Source of the DNA: Peterkaempfera griseoplana
GTDB taxonomy: Bacteria > Actinomycetota > Actinomycetes > Streptomycetales > Streptomycetaceae
Reading direction: 5' to 3'
DNA: 32,087 bases
Assembly (NCBI RefSeq): GCF_001418575.1
Contig: NZ_LIQR01000104.1
Coordinates: forward strand, 1 to 32,087
The notes under the pieces are model-generated. The model was not told where the DNA came from, made no database searches, and saw only the letters and a program-made list of their open reading frames with translations. Below are positions 1 to 7,342 of this stretch, piece after piece; within the stretch, counting starts at the first letter, position 1, and each line of letters starts with the position of its first letter. Position numbers and translations under genes: made by a program.

Positions 1-710
1 TGCGTGGGCCGCCCGGGCGGCAGCAGTTCGGCAGCGGTCACCAGGCCGGTCAGCGGAGTGCGCAGCTCATGGGCGACGTCCGCGGTGAACCGCTGCTCAC
101 TGCGCAGCCGCCGCTGGAGCGCCGCCGACATGGAGTCGACCGCGGCGGCCAGTTCGGTGACCTCGTCGCGGGTGCGCCCCAGCGGTCCGATGCGGGCGGT
201 GAAGTCCCCGGAGGCGATGGTGCGGGCGCTGCGCGCGGCGGTGCGCAGCCGGCTGCTGATCCGGTCGGCGACCAGGATGCCGGCGAGCACGGTGACGAAG
301 ACCGCCGCGGCGACCGAGACCAGGATGGCCCGGTCCAGAGCGGCGATGGCCTGTTCGTCCTCGGCGTAGTCCACCCGTACGGAGAGCACCCTGCCGCCCG
401 TGCCGGCCGCCGCCCACATCGCGGTGCCGTGCGGACCGGGGCCGAGCATCGAACCGCGGTGGCCCCGCCGGGCGAGGTCGCGCAGCGAGGCCGGCAGGTC
501 GGGGGCGTCCTGGGCGCTGTTGAGGCCGCCGGTCAGGTCGCCGGTGCGGTCGTAGAGGTCCAGCAGGGTGTCCAGGGCGGTCTCGGCGGTCTTGCGGGCC
601 TGGTCGGTGTGCTGGCGCACCGAGGCCTGATGGACCAGCAGTCCCACGGAGAGCGCGACCAGGCAGGAGATGGCCGCGACGGTGGCGGCGATCTGGCGGC
701 GGAGCGTCAC
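1..710 (-). CDS. Sensor histidine kinase, CseC-like (3' end cut by window)
   Basis: Inner-membrane sensor kinase that would phosphorylate the response regulator encoded just upstream. Reading the reverse complement from the GTG at 710 gives 236 codons running off the window edge. They show an N-terminal membrane segment (about residues 5-26), an extracytoplasmic loop, a second membrane segment (about 125-145), a HAMP-like linker, and the start of a HisKA domain with the H-box HELRTPLT; the phospho-acceptor is His214. The ATPase domain lies outside the window. The GTG start overlaps the stop of the response regulator as GTGA, so the two are probably translationally coupled. The ORF has no stop inside the window and is therefore easily missed. 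The CseC-like label is inferred from the partner regulator and gene order, not from kinase sequence identity. Confidence 0.88.
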   Translation of the reverse strand, partial: MTLRRQIAATVAAISCLVALSVGLLVHQASVRQHTDQARKTAETALDTLLDLYDRTGDLTGGLNSAQDAPDLPASLRDLARRGHRGSMLGPGPHGTAMWAAAGTGGRVLSVRVDYAEDEQAIAALDRAILVSVAAAVFVTVLAGILVADRISSRLRTAARSARTIASGDFTARIGPLGRTRDEVTELAAAVDSMSAALQRRLRSEQRFTADVAHELRTPLTGLVTAAELLPPGRPT

Positions 711-1459
711 CGGGGACGCCTCAGCTTGTAGCCGAAGCCGCGGATGGTCTCGATCCGGTCGGAGCCGATCTTCGCCCGCAGCCGCTGCACATGGACGTCC
801 ACCACCCGGCTGTCGGCGCCCCAGCCGTAGTCCCAGACGCGTTCCAGCAGCGTCTGGCGCTCCAGCACCACACCCGGTGCGGCGGTGAACTCCAGCAGCA
901 GCCGGAACTCGGTGGGGGTGAGCGGCACCCGCCGTCCGTCCGCCTTGACCTCCATGCCCTCGGTGTCCACCTCCAGCCCGGCGATCAGCCGCACGGGGCG
1001 CGGCTGCGGGCCGTCCGGCTGCGGCTCCTCCACCTCCGGGGCCGGGGCCTCCGGTGGCGGCGCGGCCTCCGGGACGGCGCGGGTGCGGCGCAGCACGGTA
1101 CGGATCCGGGCCACCAGCACGGCGCTCTCGAAGGGCTTGACGATGTAGTCGTCGGCGCCGGCCTCCAGGCCGGAGACCACATCGACGGGCTCGGTGCGGG
1201 CGGACATCATCAGGATGGGCAGCTGGCTCTCCTCGCGGATCCGCCGGCACAGGCCCACCCCGTCCAGCAGCGGCAGCATCACATCCAGCAGCAGGACGTC
1301 GGGACGGTCGGCACGGAAGCGCTCCAGGCCCTCCAGCCCGTCGCCGGCCGTGGTGACGGGGAACCCGTAGCGCTCCAGCGCCATCCGGGTGGCCTCGCGG
1401 ATCACCTCGTCGTCCTCGACCAGCAGGATGCGGGGCTGACCCGGCAGGGCGGCGGTCAC
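707..1459 (-). CDS. OmpR/PhoB-family response regulator, CseB-like
   Basis: Cytoplasmic DNA-binding response regulator of 250 residues. The N-terminal receiver domain (about 8-122) has the acidic pair EDD, phospho-acceptor Asp59 in LLLDV, and the conserved Lys108 in VKPF. A Pro/Ala/Glu-rich linker (about 127-155) leads to a C-terminal winged helix (about 157-248) with VWDYGWGADSRVVDVHVQRL and the ending ETIRGFGYKL. Both domains closely resemble my memory of S. coelicolor CseB, which activates the cell-envelope stress sigma gene sigE. It starts at a GTG that overlaps the stop of the upstream lipoprotein gene (GTGA) and ends in another GTGA overlap with the kinase. No sigE gene is present upstream, so it could be a paralogue of CseB rather than CseB itself. 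Confidence 0.93.
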   Translation of the reverse strand: MTAALPGQPRILLVEDDEVIREATRMALERYGFPVTTAGDGLEGLERFRADRPDVLLLDVMLPLLDGVGLCRRIREESQLPILMMSARTEPVDVVSGLEAGADDYIVKPFESAVLVARIRTVLRRTRAVPEAAPPPEAPAPEVEEPQPDGPQPRPVRLIAGLEVDTEGMEVKADGRRVPLTPTEFRLLLEFTAAPGVVLERQTLLERVWDYGWGADSRVVDVHVQRLRAKIGSDRIETIRGFGYKLRRPR

Positions 1460-2295
1460 CGGGTCACCGGCCGGGTGAGGGAGGCCCCGGACGGGGAGGC
1501 GGACGGCACCTGGCCTCCGCCGACCGTGCCTCTTCCGCGGTCCCCGGGGCCGCTCCCCGTGCCGTCGGACAGGGGCCCGGGGACGGGTGTGGGCGCGGAG
1601 GTGGGCAGGTCGGTGGGCGTCGGGGCGCAGGCCAGGGCGTCGATGCTGGAGCCGGGGCCGGTGGCCTTGATCTGACGGGTGGTGAAGGCGAGCCGGGTGC
1701 CGTCCCAGCGGTAGCGGCTGCTGGTCTCCAGGGACGCGGTGGTCGGCTCCTGCACCACCAGGTCCGCGCCCACGGTGTCCGCGGTGAAGTGCGGGGAGAG
1801 CGGCAGGAGGTCGAGGACCGGCACGACCTTCTCCCCGCGCAGGGCGTAGACGTGCAGCGAGGCCCGGTCGCCCCGGGTGACCAGGGAGGTGATCAGTTCG
1901 GGGCGGCCGTCGCCGGTCAGGTCGCGGTACCGCGCCGGGCGTACGTCGCAGGTCGGGCAGCCCTTGAGGGCCGCTCGCTCGTCCCGCTCCAGGGCCGGGT
2001 CCCGGTCCAGGACGTTGACCGCGGACACGGCGCGGATGTCACCGGACGGGACGGTGACGCCCGGGACCGGCTGGGGCGCGGCCTGGCGCACCGGAGCGGT
2101 GGCGGTGGGCGCGGCCGGGGTCGCGGTCTCCGGCCAGAGCGCCAGCGGGGTGGGGTGCGAGGCGACCGCGCGGGTGCGGCCGTCGTCGTGCAGCCCCCCG
2201 GGGGCGCCGCAGCCGGCGGCGGCCAGCGTGCAGGCCACCGCGAGGGTCGCCGCCGCCGTGATCCGCCGCCAGGCCGTGCGGGCGTGTGTCCTCAC
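1456..2295 (-). CDS. Putative CseA-like lipoprotein
   Basis: Secreted protein of 279 residues with a basic N-terminus, a hydrophobic signal segment (about 11-27) and a lipobox-like AAGC with the candidate lipidated Cys at about residue 29. The middle has a YRDLTGDGRPELI stretch resembling the short acidic repeats of FG-GAP/VCBS-type proteins and a CPTC pair. Both termini of the mature protein are Pro/Ala/Thr-rich and probably flexible. The GTG at 2295 is preceded by an AAAGG Shine-Dalgarno. Position upstream of a CseB-like regulator and kinase matches CseA, a lipoprotein that restrains the SigE pathway in S. coelicolor. The assignment rests mainly on context; the function as a negative regulator is inferred. 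Confidence 0.75.
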   Translation of the reverse strand: MRTHARTAWRRITAAATLAVACTLAAAGCGAPGGLHDDGRTRAVASHPTPLALWPETATPAAPTATAPVRQAAPQPVPGVTVPSGDIRAVSAVNVLDRDPALERDERAALKGCPTCDVRPARYRDLTGDGRPELITSLVTRGDRASLHVYALRGEKVVPVLDLLPLSPHFTADTVGADLVVQEPTTASLETSSRYRWDGTRLAFTTRQIKATGPGSSIDALACAPTPTDLPTSAPTPVPGPLSDGTGSGPGDRGRGTVGGGQVPSASPSGASLTRPVTR

Positions 2296-2392
2296 CGTGG
2301 TGTCACCTTTCGTACCCGGACATGTCCTGTGCGGACCTGTCGATGGGGGTGCCTCCGCGGTGCGCCGGGCCCCGTCCGCAGATCCAAGCCTG

Positions 2393-2414
2393 CCTGAACG
2401 GCGTCCGGTTCAGG
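2393..2414. terminator. Hairpin overlapping the sortase stop codon
   Basis: Perfect 7-bp inverted repeat (CCTGAAC / GTTCAGG) with an 8-nt loop. The sortase stop codon lies inside one arm. It may attenuate or terminate sortase transcription before the lipoprotein operon 115 nt downstream. It is short and has no U-tract, so an operator is also possible. Confidence 0.4.
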
Positions 2415-3096
2415 ACCGGGGGGCGACCAGGTCGGCGAAGACGATGATGTTGTCCGTCCAGTGGCCCCCCGCCCCCAGGGTTCCGCCGCAGGTGATCAGC
2501 CTCAGCTCGGGGCCCTTGGTGTCGCCGTAGACCAGGTCGGTCGGGAAGCCGGTCTTGGGGTACTGCACCAGCCGGCTGACCCGGAAGTCCGCGGTGGTCC
2601 CGTCCGCGCGGCGGACGCTGATGCGGTCGCCCGGCCGGAGCGAGGGCAGCCGCTGGAAGACCGCGGGGCCGTGCACGGTGTCGTAGTGCCCGACCAGCAC
2701 GGCCGGTCCCACCTCGCCGGGGGTGGGGCCGTTGCGGTACCAGCCGACCTGGTCGGCGTGGTCCGCGGCCGGGACCTCCAGGGTGCCGTCCGGGTTGAGG
2801 CCCAGGTCCCGGACGGGGGCGTCCACCCCGGCCGCGGGGATGCTCAGCCGGGTCGGCCGGGAGGCGGCCAGGCTGAACGGCCTGCTGCCGTGGCGGGGCG
2901 GGCTGCTGCTGTGCGCCGGTACGGCCGCGCCGCCTCCAGGAGCGGAGGTGCCGGCGGCGATCCGTACCGTCGGCTGCTCCGTGGCCCGGTCGATCAGCCC
3001 GGCGCCCAGCCCCAGGAGCAGCAGGCCGGCCGCCAGGGCCGGCACCCACGAGGGGCGCCGGCCGCGGCGGTGCCGGCGTTGCTCAGCCCTGCGCAC
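2410..3096 (-). CDS. Class F sortase
   Basis: Membrane-anchored transpeptidase of 228 residues. A very basic N-terminus is followed by one membrane segment (about 18-36), a Ser/Pro/Gly-rich stalk (about 40-78), and a sortase beta-barrel from about 82. Catalytic His137 lies in VGHYDT and catalytic Cys203 in LITCGG, the form typical of actinobacterial class F sortases. The GTG start at 3096 overlaps the end of the upstream gene by 14 nt, so the two form an operon. Oddity: I find no Arg between Cys203 and the final strand (GGHWTDNIIVFADLV), where an active-site Arg would be expected; the only later Arg is 227. Family membership is clear, but activity and substrate are not. Confidence 0.9.
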   Translation of the reverse strand: MRRAEQRRHRRGRRPSWVPALAAGLLLLGLGAGLIDRATEQPTVRIAAGTSAPGGGAAVPAHSSSPPRHGSRPFSLAASRPTRLSIPAAGVDAPVRDLGLNPDGTLEVPAADHADQVGWYRNGPTPGEVGPAVLVGHYDTVHGPAVFQRLPSLRPGDRISVRRADGTTADFRVSRLVQYPKTGFPTDLVYGDTKGPELRLITCGGTLGAGGHWTDNIIVFADLVAPRS

Positions 3097-3466
3097 CGGT
3101 ACGGCGGCGCAGAACGGCGAAGCCGAGGGCGGCGGCGCCCGCGGCGGCGATCCCCGCCCCGCCGACCATCATCGTGGTGGAGGGGCCGGAGTCGCCCTCA
3201 CCGGCCTGGGCGGCGCCCCGGGGCACGGTGCGGACCTGGCCGCGGCCGGAGCCGTCCCGGGCGGGGACCGGCGAGGGTGCGGCGGTGGCGGCGCCCTGCC
3301 CGGCGCTGGGGACGGGCGAGGGCTCGGCGCCGCCCGAGGTGCGCCCGGAGGGGGCGGGGCTGGGGGAGTCCGAGGCGGAGGCAGCCGGGGCGAGCAGGAC
3401 GCCGGTGGCGGCGAAGGCGGCCACCGCCAGCGGCAGAACGGAACGGGAGGCCTTACGAGGAGCCAT
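3083..3466 (-). CDS. Small secreted protein with C-terminal membrane anchor, sortase partner
   Basis: 127-residue protein with a signal peptide (about 1-32, cleavage near ASA), a low-complexity Ser/Pro/Gly/Ala middle, a hydrophobic C-terminal segment (about 96-119, Gly/Ala-rich) and a basic RRR tail. That topology is the one of a sortase substrate or of a membrane-anchored wall protein. No LPXTG or LAXTG motif precedes the C-terminal segment. The ATG at 3466 has an AGGGGA Shine-Dalgarno 9 nt upstream. It overlaps the class F sortase gene, which strongly suggests a functional pairing. Actinobacterial genomes often carry such a gene beside class F sortases, but I know of no established function. 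Confidence 0.75.
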   Translation of the reverse strand: MAPRKASRSVLPLAVAAFAATGVLLAPAASASDSPSPAPSGRTSGGAEPSPVPSAGQGAATAAPSPVPARDGSGRGQVRTVPRGAAQAGEGDSGPSTTMMVGGAGIAAAGAAALGFAVLRRRTGAQG

Positions 3467-3646
3467 GGTGTCGATCCCCTGGTGTGTGCCCTCGACCCGG
3501 ATGGTCGGGGGCTGGCACCGCTGACGCTAGGAGCGGCGCATCTCGGCCACCGGTAGGAGTTGTCACGGCCACCCGTCGGCTCCGTAACAGAACCCGGCGC
3601 TCTGCGGCGGGGTGCCGTTGCGTGGCCGCAGGCGGGCGCGGGCCGG

Positions 3647-4114
3647 TCAGCGGGCCAGGACGCGGAAGACCGGGTAGCCGGGGGCGATGCCGAGGAGTTC
3701 CGCGTCGGAGGCGTCCGGGCCGACGCCGTCGAAGAACATGCCGACCTCGAACTTCCAGCGCTTGAGGTAGGCCCGCAGCACCTCGGGCTTGTCGCCGTCG
3801 GCCAGCTCCTGCGCACGGAACTCCTCGGCGCGCCGCCCGATCCGCAGCTCTCCGCCGCCCGCGACCCGGATGTTGCGCACCCACTGGGTGTGGCCGCGCG
3901 GCGCGACCAGGTAGCGCTGGCCCTGGTAGGTGAGCAGGTTGACCGGGGTGGTGCGCCACTCGCCGCTCTTGCGTCCGCGCACCGCCAGCACCCGGGAGCC
4001 CCAGAGGCTCAGCCCGGCCTTGGTCATGGCGGCCACGACGCGGTTGAAGACCTTGTCGGTGAGGCCGCCGGGCCTGACGTAGCGGGTGGGCTCGGGGGCG
4101 GTGGCGTCGGACAT
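3647..4114 (-). CDS. Nitroreductase/quinone reductase family protein (deazaflavin F420-type)
   Basis: 155-residue cytoplasmic protein of the family that includes mycobacterial Ddn, whose better-known members use reduced F420 to reduce quinones or nitro compounds. Supporting features are the motif VRGRKSGEWRTTPVNLL (about residues 44-60), the following YLVAPRG, and the overall length; the single-domain split beta-barrel ends at PVFRVLAR. The ATG at 4114 is chosen because of a GAGGAG Shine-Dalgarno 7-9 nt upstream and because the product then starts like other family members. It is transcribed divergently from a TetR regulator, with two palindromes between them, so it is probably the regulated target. 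The physiological substrate is unknown. Confidence 0.85.
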   Translation of the reverse strand: MSDATAPEPTRYVRPGGLTDKVFNRVVAAMTKAGLSLWGSRVLAVRGRKSGEWRTTPVNLLTYQGQRYLVAPRGHTQWVRNIRVAGGGELRIGRRAEEFRAQELADGDKPEVLRAYLKRWKFEVGMFFDGVGPDASDAELLGIAPGYPVFRVLAR

Positions 4115-4136
4115 GGCGGGCTCCTCGGATGGATTG

Positions 4137-4153
4137 CGAGAGCAGTGCTCTCG
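4137..4153. promoter_or_regulatory. TetR operator palindrome 1
   Basis: Perfect 17-nt palindrome CGAGAGCAGTGCTCTCG with one central base, centred on 4145. It lies between the nitroreductase start codon (4114) and the proposed -10 of that gene, so bound repressor would sit just downstream of the transcription start. The same core recurs 59 bp away. The match to a TetR-type operator is inferred from symmetry and the adjacent regulator gene. Confidence 0.8.
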
Positions 4154-4168
4154 TTTTCGTCTGCCCTG

Positions 4169-4198
4169 ACTGTCGCACCGTCGTGGAACGACTGTCAA
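4169..4198 (-). promoter_or_regulatory. Promoter of the nitroreductase-family gene
   Basis: On the minus strand TTGACA (4198-4193) is followed after 18 nt by GACAGT (4174-4169), an acceptable sigma-70-type -35/-10 pair. The -35 abuts operator 2 and the expected start site lies just upstream of operator 1, a geometry suited to repression. Confidence 0.6.
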
Positions 4199-4212
4199 GA
4201 GCAGTGCTCTCG
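4197..4212. promoter_or_regulatory. TetR operator palindrome 2
   Basis: Second copy of the palindromic core, AGAGCAGTGCTCT (4198-4210), centred on 4204 and flanked by the same TCGTTT as operator 1. It overlaps the -35 of the minus-strand promoter and lies just upstream of the regulator's own promoter, consistent with autoregulation. Confidence 0.78.
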
Positions 4213-4250
4213 TTTGTGTGCGGTGATTCCTTCCATGGCAGAATGGCCTC

Positions 4251-4946
4251 ATGGCTGCGATCCGAACCGCCCGGCAGCGGGCCCGCGAGGAACTGACCCT
4301 GGAGATCAAGGAGGAGGCCCGCCGCCAGCTCGCCGCGGAGGGCGCCCAACGGCTCTCGCTGCGCGCCGTGGCCCGCGAGCTGGGCATGGTCTCCTCGGCG
4401 CTCTACCGCTACTTCCCCAGCCGCGACGACCTGCTGACCGCGCTGATCATCGACGCCTACGAGGCGGTGGGGGAGTGCGCCGAGTCCGCGGTCGCCGCCG
4501 CCCCCCGCGCCGACAGCAGGGCCCGCTGGCGGGCGCTCTGCAACGCCGTACGGGACTGGGCGCGCGCGCACCCCCATGAGTACGCCCTGGTCTACGGCAC
4601 CCCCGTGCCCGGCTACCAGGCACCCCAGGACACGGTCGAGCCCGCCGCCAGGGTCGCCCTGGTGCTGGTCGCCGTGGTGCGCGGCGCACCGCCGGCCGAG
4701 CGTCCCCCCGGCCGGATCCCCGCCGGCGAACTGGCGGAGCAGCTCACCGGTCTGGCCTCGCAGATCGCCCCTGAGCTGGACGCGGCCGCGATCGCCCGCG
4801 CCCTGATCGCCTGGACCCAGCTCTTCGGCATGGTCAGCTTTGAACTCTTCGGCCATCTGGTCGGCTCCGCCGACCCGTCAGGGCCCTTCTTCGAGCACGC
4901 CGTCGAGGAGCTGGCCGACTACCTGGGCCTGCCCCCGTCGCCATGA
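4251..4946 (+). CDS. TetR/AcrR-family transcriptional repressor
   Basis: 231-residue repressor. The N-terminal helix-turn-helix (about 12-60) has the usual LRAVARELGMVSSALYRYFPSRDDLL. The C-terminal ligand/dimer domain contains PHEYALVYGTPVPGY, reminiscent of the WHG-type TetR C-terminal domain. The ATG at 4251 has no Shine-Dalgarno. A -10-like CAGAAT (4239-4244) ends 6 nt before it, suggesting a leaderless message. It is divergent from the nitroreductase-family gene, and two operators with the same core lie in the shared promoter region. It probably represses both genes and is released by a small ligand that I cannot name. Confidence 0.92.
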   Translation: MAAIRTARQRAREELTLEIKEEARRQLAAEGAQRLSLRAVARELGMVSSALYRYFPSRDDLLTALIIDAYEAVGECAESAVAAAPRADSRARWRALCNAVRDWARAHPHEYALVYGTPVPGYQAPQDTVEPAARVALVLVAVVRGAPPAERPPGRIPAGELAEQLTGLASQIAPELDAAAIARALIAWTQLFGMVSFELFGHLVGSADPSGPFFEHAVEELADYLGLPPSP

Positions 4947-4961
4947 GCGGGTCCCGCGACC

Positions 4962-5008
4962 CCTGCGCCTGCGCCTGCGAACACGCGGACCTGCGGACCT
5001 GCGGACCG
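4962..5008. repeat. Two short tandem repeats between convergent genes
   Basis: CCTGCG occurs three times in tandem at 4962-4979. GCGGACCT then occurs twice, followed by GCGGACCG, at 4985-5008. They fill the gap between the convergent tetR and methyltransferase genes. This looks like simple slippage-prone sequence; I see no regulatory meaning. Confidence 0.8.
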
Positions 5009-5022
5009 CCGGCCGGAGCGGC

Positions 5023-5817
5023 TCAGGGGCGGCGCCCCCAGGCGGAGACCATGGGCGAGGTGGCCAGGTCCAGCCGGCCCGCCTCCACGCTCGCCAGATG
5101 CCGGTCGATCTCCTCGTCGGTGGCCAGCCCCGCCGCCACCAGCCGGGCCCGCACCTGCCGTACCGTCGCCGCCTCCAGGAGGTCGCCCGCGGCCGAGGCG
5201 ATCGGGAAGTACGCGTCCGCGGCCACCTCCACCAGCCCCGCCTCGCGCAGCAGCCGGGGCAGCCGCCGCCCGTAGGCGAGGTCGGCGCCCCGCTCGGCCA
5301 GCAGCCTGCGGAAGCCGTGGCGCAGCCGGTTGGCCAGCTGCTGCTCGGGCCCGTACTCGTCGGGGCAGATCAGGGGCTGCATGGCCGGGTCGGCGTCCTC
5401 CAGCAGCAGGACGCCACCGGGCCGCAGGGACTCCACCATGGCGCGCAGCGCGCGCTCCCGGTCGGCCACATGGACCAGCACCAGCCGGGCGTGCACCAGG
5501 TCGAACTGCTCCTGCGGGGGATCGTCCACGGCCACGTCGTGCCGCCGCACCTCCACCGCCGGGCCGACGGCCTCCCGGGTCCAGGACACATCGATGTCGG
5601 TCGCCAGCACCCTGCCGTCCGGGCCGACCTGCCCGGCCAGCCACCGCACCACCGACGGGCCGCCCGCGCCCACCTCCCAGCAGCGCCAGCCGGGCCCGAT
5701 CCCCAGGTCGGCCAGATGCCGGAAGGTCGAGGCGTCGAAGAGCTCCGCCAGTGCGTCGAAGCGTTCCCCGGCCTCGGCCTGCCGGTTGTCCAGGAGATAG
5801 CCCTTGTCGTGCGCCAT
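5023..5817 (-). CDS. SAM-dependent methyltransferase (class I)
   Basis: 264-residue cytoplasmic methyltransferase. Motif I is EVGAGGPSVVRWLAG (about 48-62), the ribose-binding acid is in ATDID (about 72-76), a DVAVDDPP segment corresponds to motif II, and LRPGGVLLLEDADP follows as the post-motif strand. The C-terminal part with RRLPRLLREAGLVEV is typical of UbiE/Methyltransf_25-type enzymes. The ATG at 5817 begins MAHDKGYLLDNRQAEAGERF, a start common in actinobacterial members. It is divergent from the MOSC gene with a 69-bp gap. The substrate cannot be inferred. Confidence 0.88.
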   Translation of the reverse strand: MAHDKGYLLDNRQAEAGERFDALAELFDASTFRHLADLGIGPGWRCWEVGAGGPSVVRWLAGQVGPDGRVLATDIDVSWTREAVGPAVEVRRHDVAVDDPPQEQFDLVHARLVLVHVADRERALRAMVESLRPGGVLLLEDADPAMQPLICPDEYGPEQQLANRLRHGFRRLLAERGADLAYGRRLPRLLREAGLVEVAADAYFPIASAAGDLLEAATVRQVRARLVAAGLATDEEIDRHLASVEAGRLDLATSPMVSAWGRRP

Positions 5818-5874
5818 GGCTCCGATGGTCGCACCCGGCGCGAAATCCGGCTGAGCCGGGGGCGGCCCAGGCCC

Positions 5875-5880
5875 TAGCCT
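5875..5880 (+). promoter_or_regulatory. -10 element, probable leaderless promoter of the MOSC gene
   Basis: TAGCCT fits the actinobacterial TANNNT -10 and ends 6 nt before the ATG at 5887, with no Shine-Dalgarno between. Transcription would then start at or next to the start codon. Confidence 0.55.
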
Positions 5881-5886
5881 GCCGCC

Positions 5887-6573
5887 ATGGCATATCTGAT
5901 CTCGGTGAACCTGGCCCGGCCACGGCCCAACCCGGCCAAGCCCAGGATCGGTACGACCGGCATCGACAAGCGACCGGTCGACCACCCGGTCCAGGTCCGG
6001 GCGCCCGGGCCCAAGCACACCGGACTGCACAGCGGGCTGGTGGGCGACGCGATCTACGACACCCGCAACCACGGCGGCGACGACCAGGCGGTCTACGCCT
6101 ATGCGCGGGAGGCCCTGGACAGCTGGCAGGAGGAGCTCGGCAGGGAACTGCCCGGCGGCTCCTTCGGCGAGAACCTCACCACCCGGGGCCTGGACGTGGA
6201 CGGGGCCATGATCGGCGAGCGGTGGCGGATCGGCGGCCAGGTGCTGCTGGAGGTCGCCGTGCCGCGGATCCCCTGCAGCACCTTCTCCCACTGGCTGGAC
6301 GAGAAGGGCTGGCTGCGCCGCTTCACCGCACGGGCACTGCCCGGCGCCTACCTGCGGGTGGTCGAGCCCGGCGAGATCCGGGCCGGCGACCCGGTGGAGG
6401 TCGAGTACCGGCCCGGCCACGGCGTCACCGTCGAGCGGTGCTTCCGGGCGCTGACCGCCGAACCGGAGCTGCTGCCGGGCCTGCTCGCGGCCGGGCAGCT
6501 GCCCGAGGACGTCAAGGAGGTCGCCCGGCGGCGGACAGCGTCGGCCCCGTACCCGGCCCCGGCCGAGGACTGA
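5887..6573 (+). CDS. MOSC domain-containing protein (YiiM-like)
   Basis: 228-residue protein with a MOSC beta-barrel, the domain that carries sulfur or binds molybdenum cofactor in Mo-cofactor sulfurases and YiiM-type reductases. Visible signatures are NHGGDDQAVYAYAREALDSW (about 61-80), GSFGENLTTRG (about 91-101) and VPRIPCSTF with the conserved Cys130. A helical tail with LPEDVKEVARRR follows. YiiM-like proteins reduce N-hydroxylated base analogues in E. coli; that role here is only a family-level inference. The ATG at 5887 appears leaderless. It is convergent with the acetyltransferase gene, and strong hairpins separate them. Confidence 0.88.
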   Translation: MAYLISVNLARPRPNPAKPRIGTTGIDKRPVDHPVQVRAPGPKHTGLHSGLVGDAIYDTRNHGGDDQAVYAYAREALDSWQEELGRELPGGSFGENLTTRGLDVDGAMIGERWRIGGQVLLEVAVPRIPCSTFSHWLDEKGWLRRFTARALPGAYLRVVEPGEIRAGDPVEVEYRPGHGVTVERCFRALTAEPELLPGLLAAGQLPEDVKEVARRRTASAPYPAPAED

Positions 6574-6639
6574 CCGGGCGTCATGCGCCCGGCCGGGCCG
6601 CGGCGGGGTACCCCGGGACCGCCCGGAGTCCCCGCCGCG
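6574..6639. terminator. Double hairpin between convergent MOSC and GNAT genes
   Basis: Hairpin A at 6574-6592 has a 7-bp perfect stem CCGGGCG/CGCCCGG with loop TCATG. Hairpin B at 6599-6639 has a 10-bp outer stem (6599-6608 / 6630-6639) and an inner CCGGG/CCCGG stem. Both are symmetric, so they can terminate transcription from either side. Confidence 0.75.
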
Positions 6640-6649
6640 CCCCTGCCGG

Positions 6650-7342
6650 TCAGGCGGAGATCAGCGGCCTGGGGTGGTCGGGGGCGCTGGGCGCCTGTGC
6701 CGCCGCGATCCGCAGCTCGATGATGTCCCGCACCGCGGGCCACTCCTCGTCCAGGATCGAGTAGAAGGCGGTGCCCCTGACCAGGCCGTCCAGTCCTCGG
6801 GTGTGCGCCCGGCGGACCCCCTCGCAGACCGCGCCCAGCCGTTCGATCGCGGCCCGGGAGCGCAGATTGCGGGCGTCGGCCCGCATGGAGATCCGGCGCA
6901 CCCCCCAGACCTCGAAGGCGTACCGCAGCATCAGCAGCTTGGCCTCGGTGTTGATGCCGGTGCCCTGGGCATGGGCGGACAGCCAGGTGCCGCCGATCTC
7001 GGCGGCGTCCGGCACCGCGGCGGACGGGTCGCCGAGCGGACCGCGCGGGGCCGGCGGCCAGATGACCGGGCCCTGCCAGTAGTCCAGTTCGGAGAAGCGG
7101 GTGGACCCCACGACCAGTCCGTCCGAGGCGCGGACGGTGGCGAAGGGCAGGGAACGGCCTGCCGCCTGGTCGGCGAGTGCGGACTCGACGTACGCGCGGG
7201 CCGCCGCCGCCCCCTGCGGAACAGGGGTGAAGGCATAGGCCGTGCGATCCTCGGCCGCGGCGGCGGCCAGGGCCGGGGCGTGCTGCTCGGTCAGCGGCTC
7301 CAGCCGCACCATGCGGCCGGTGAGGGTGAGGGGGTGGGGCAC
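6650..7342 (-). CDS. GNAT-family N-acetyltransferase (RimJ/RimL type)
   Basis: About 230 residues. It opens with LTLTGRMVRLEPLTEQHAPAL, the usual start of RimJ/RimL-like acetyltransferases, and continues with an acetyl-CoA fold. The segment ISMRADARNLRSRAAIERLGAV matches the conserved motif A/B region, where the N-x-x-S-x-x-A-I-x-R-x-G pattern contacts acetyl-CoA. IGGTWLSAHAQGTGINTEAK is the other hallmark block. I chose the GTG at 7342 because upstream residues are low-complexity and AAGG precedes it; the open frame continues to 7423. The substrate may be a protein N-terminus or a small amine and is not determinable. Confidence 0.85.
   Translation of the reverse strand: MPHPLTLTGRMVRLEPLTEQHAPALAAAAAEDRTAYAFTPVPQGAAAARAYVESALADQAAGRSLPFATVRASDGLVVGSTRFSELDYWQGPVIWPPAPRGPLGDPSAAVPDAAEIGGTWLSAHAQGTGINTEAKLLMLRYAFEVWGVRRISMRADARNLRSRAAIERLGAVCEGVRRAHTRGLDGLVRGTAFYSILDEEWPAVRDIIELRIAAAQAPSAPDHPRPLISA

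Noticed and set aside
4962-5008. Tandem repeats considered as a CRISPR-like or iteron array
   Set aside because: Units are only 6 and 8 bp with no spacers and three copies at most; simple sequence between convergent genes.
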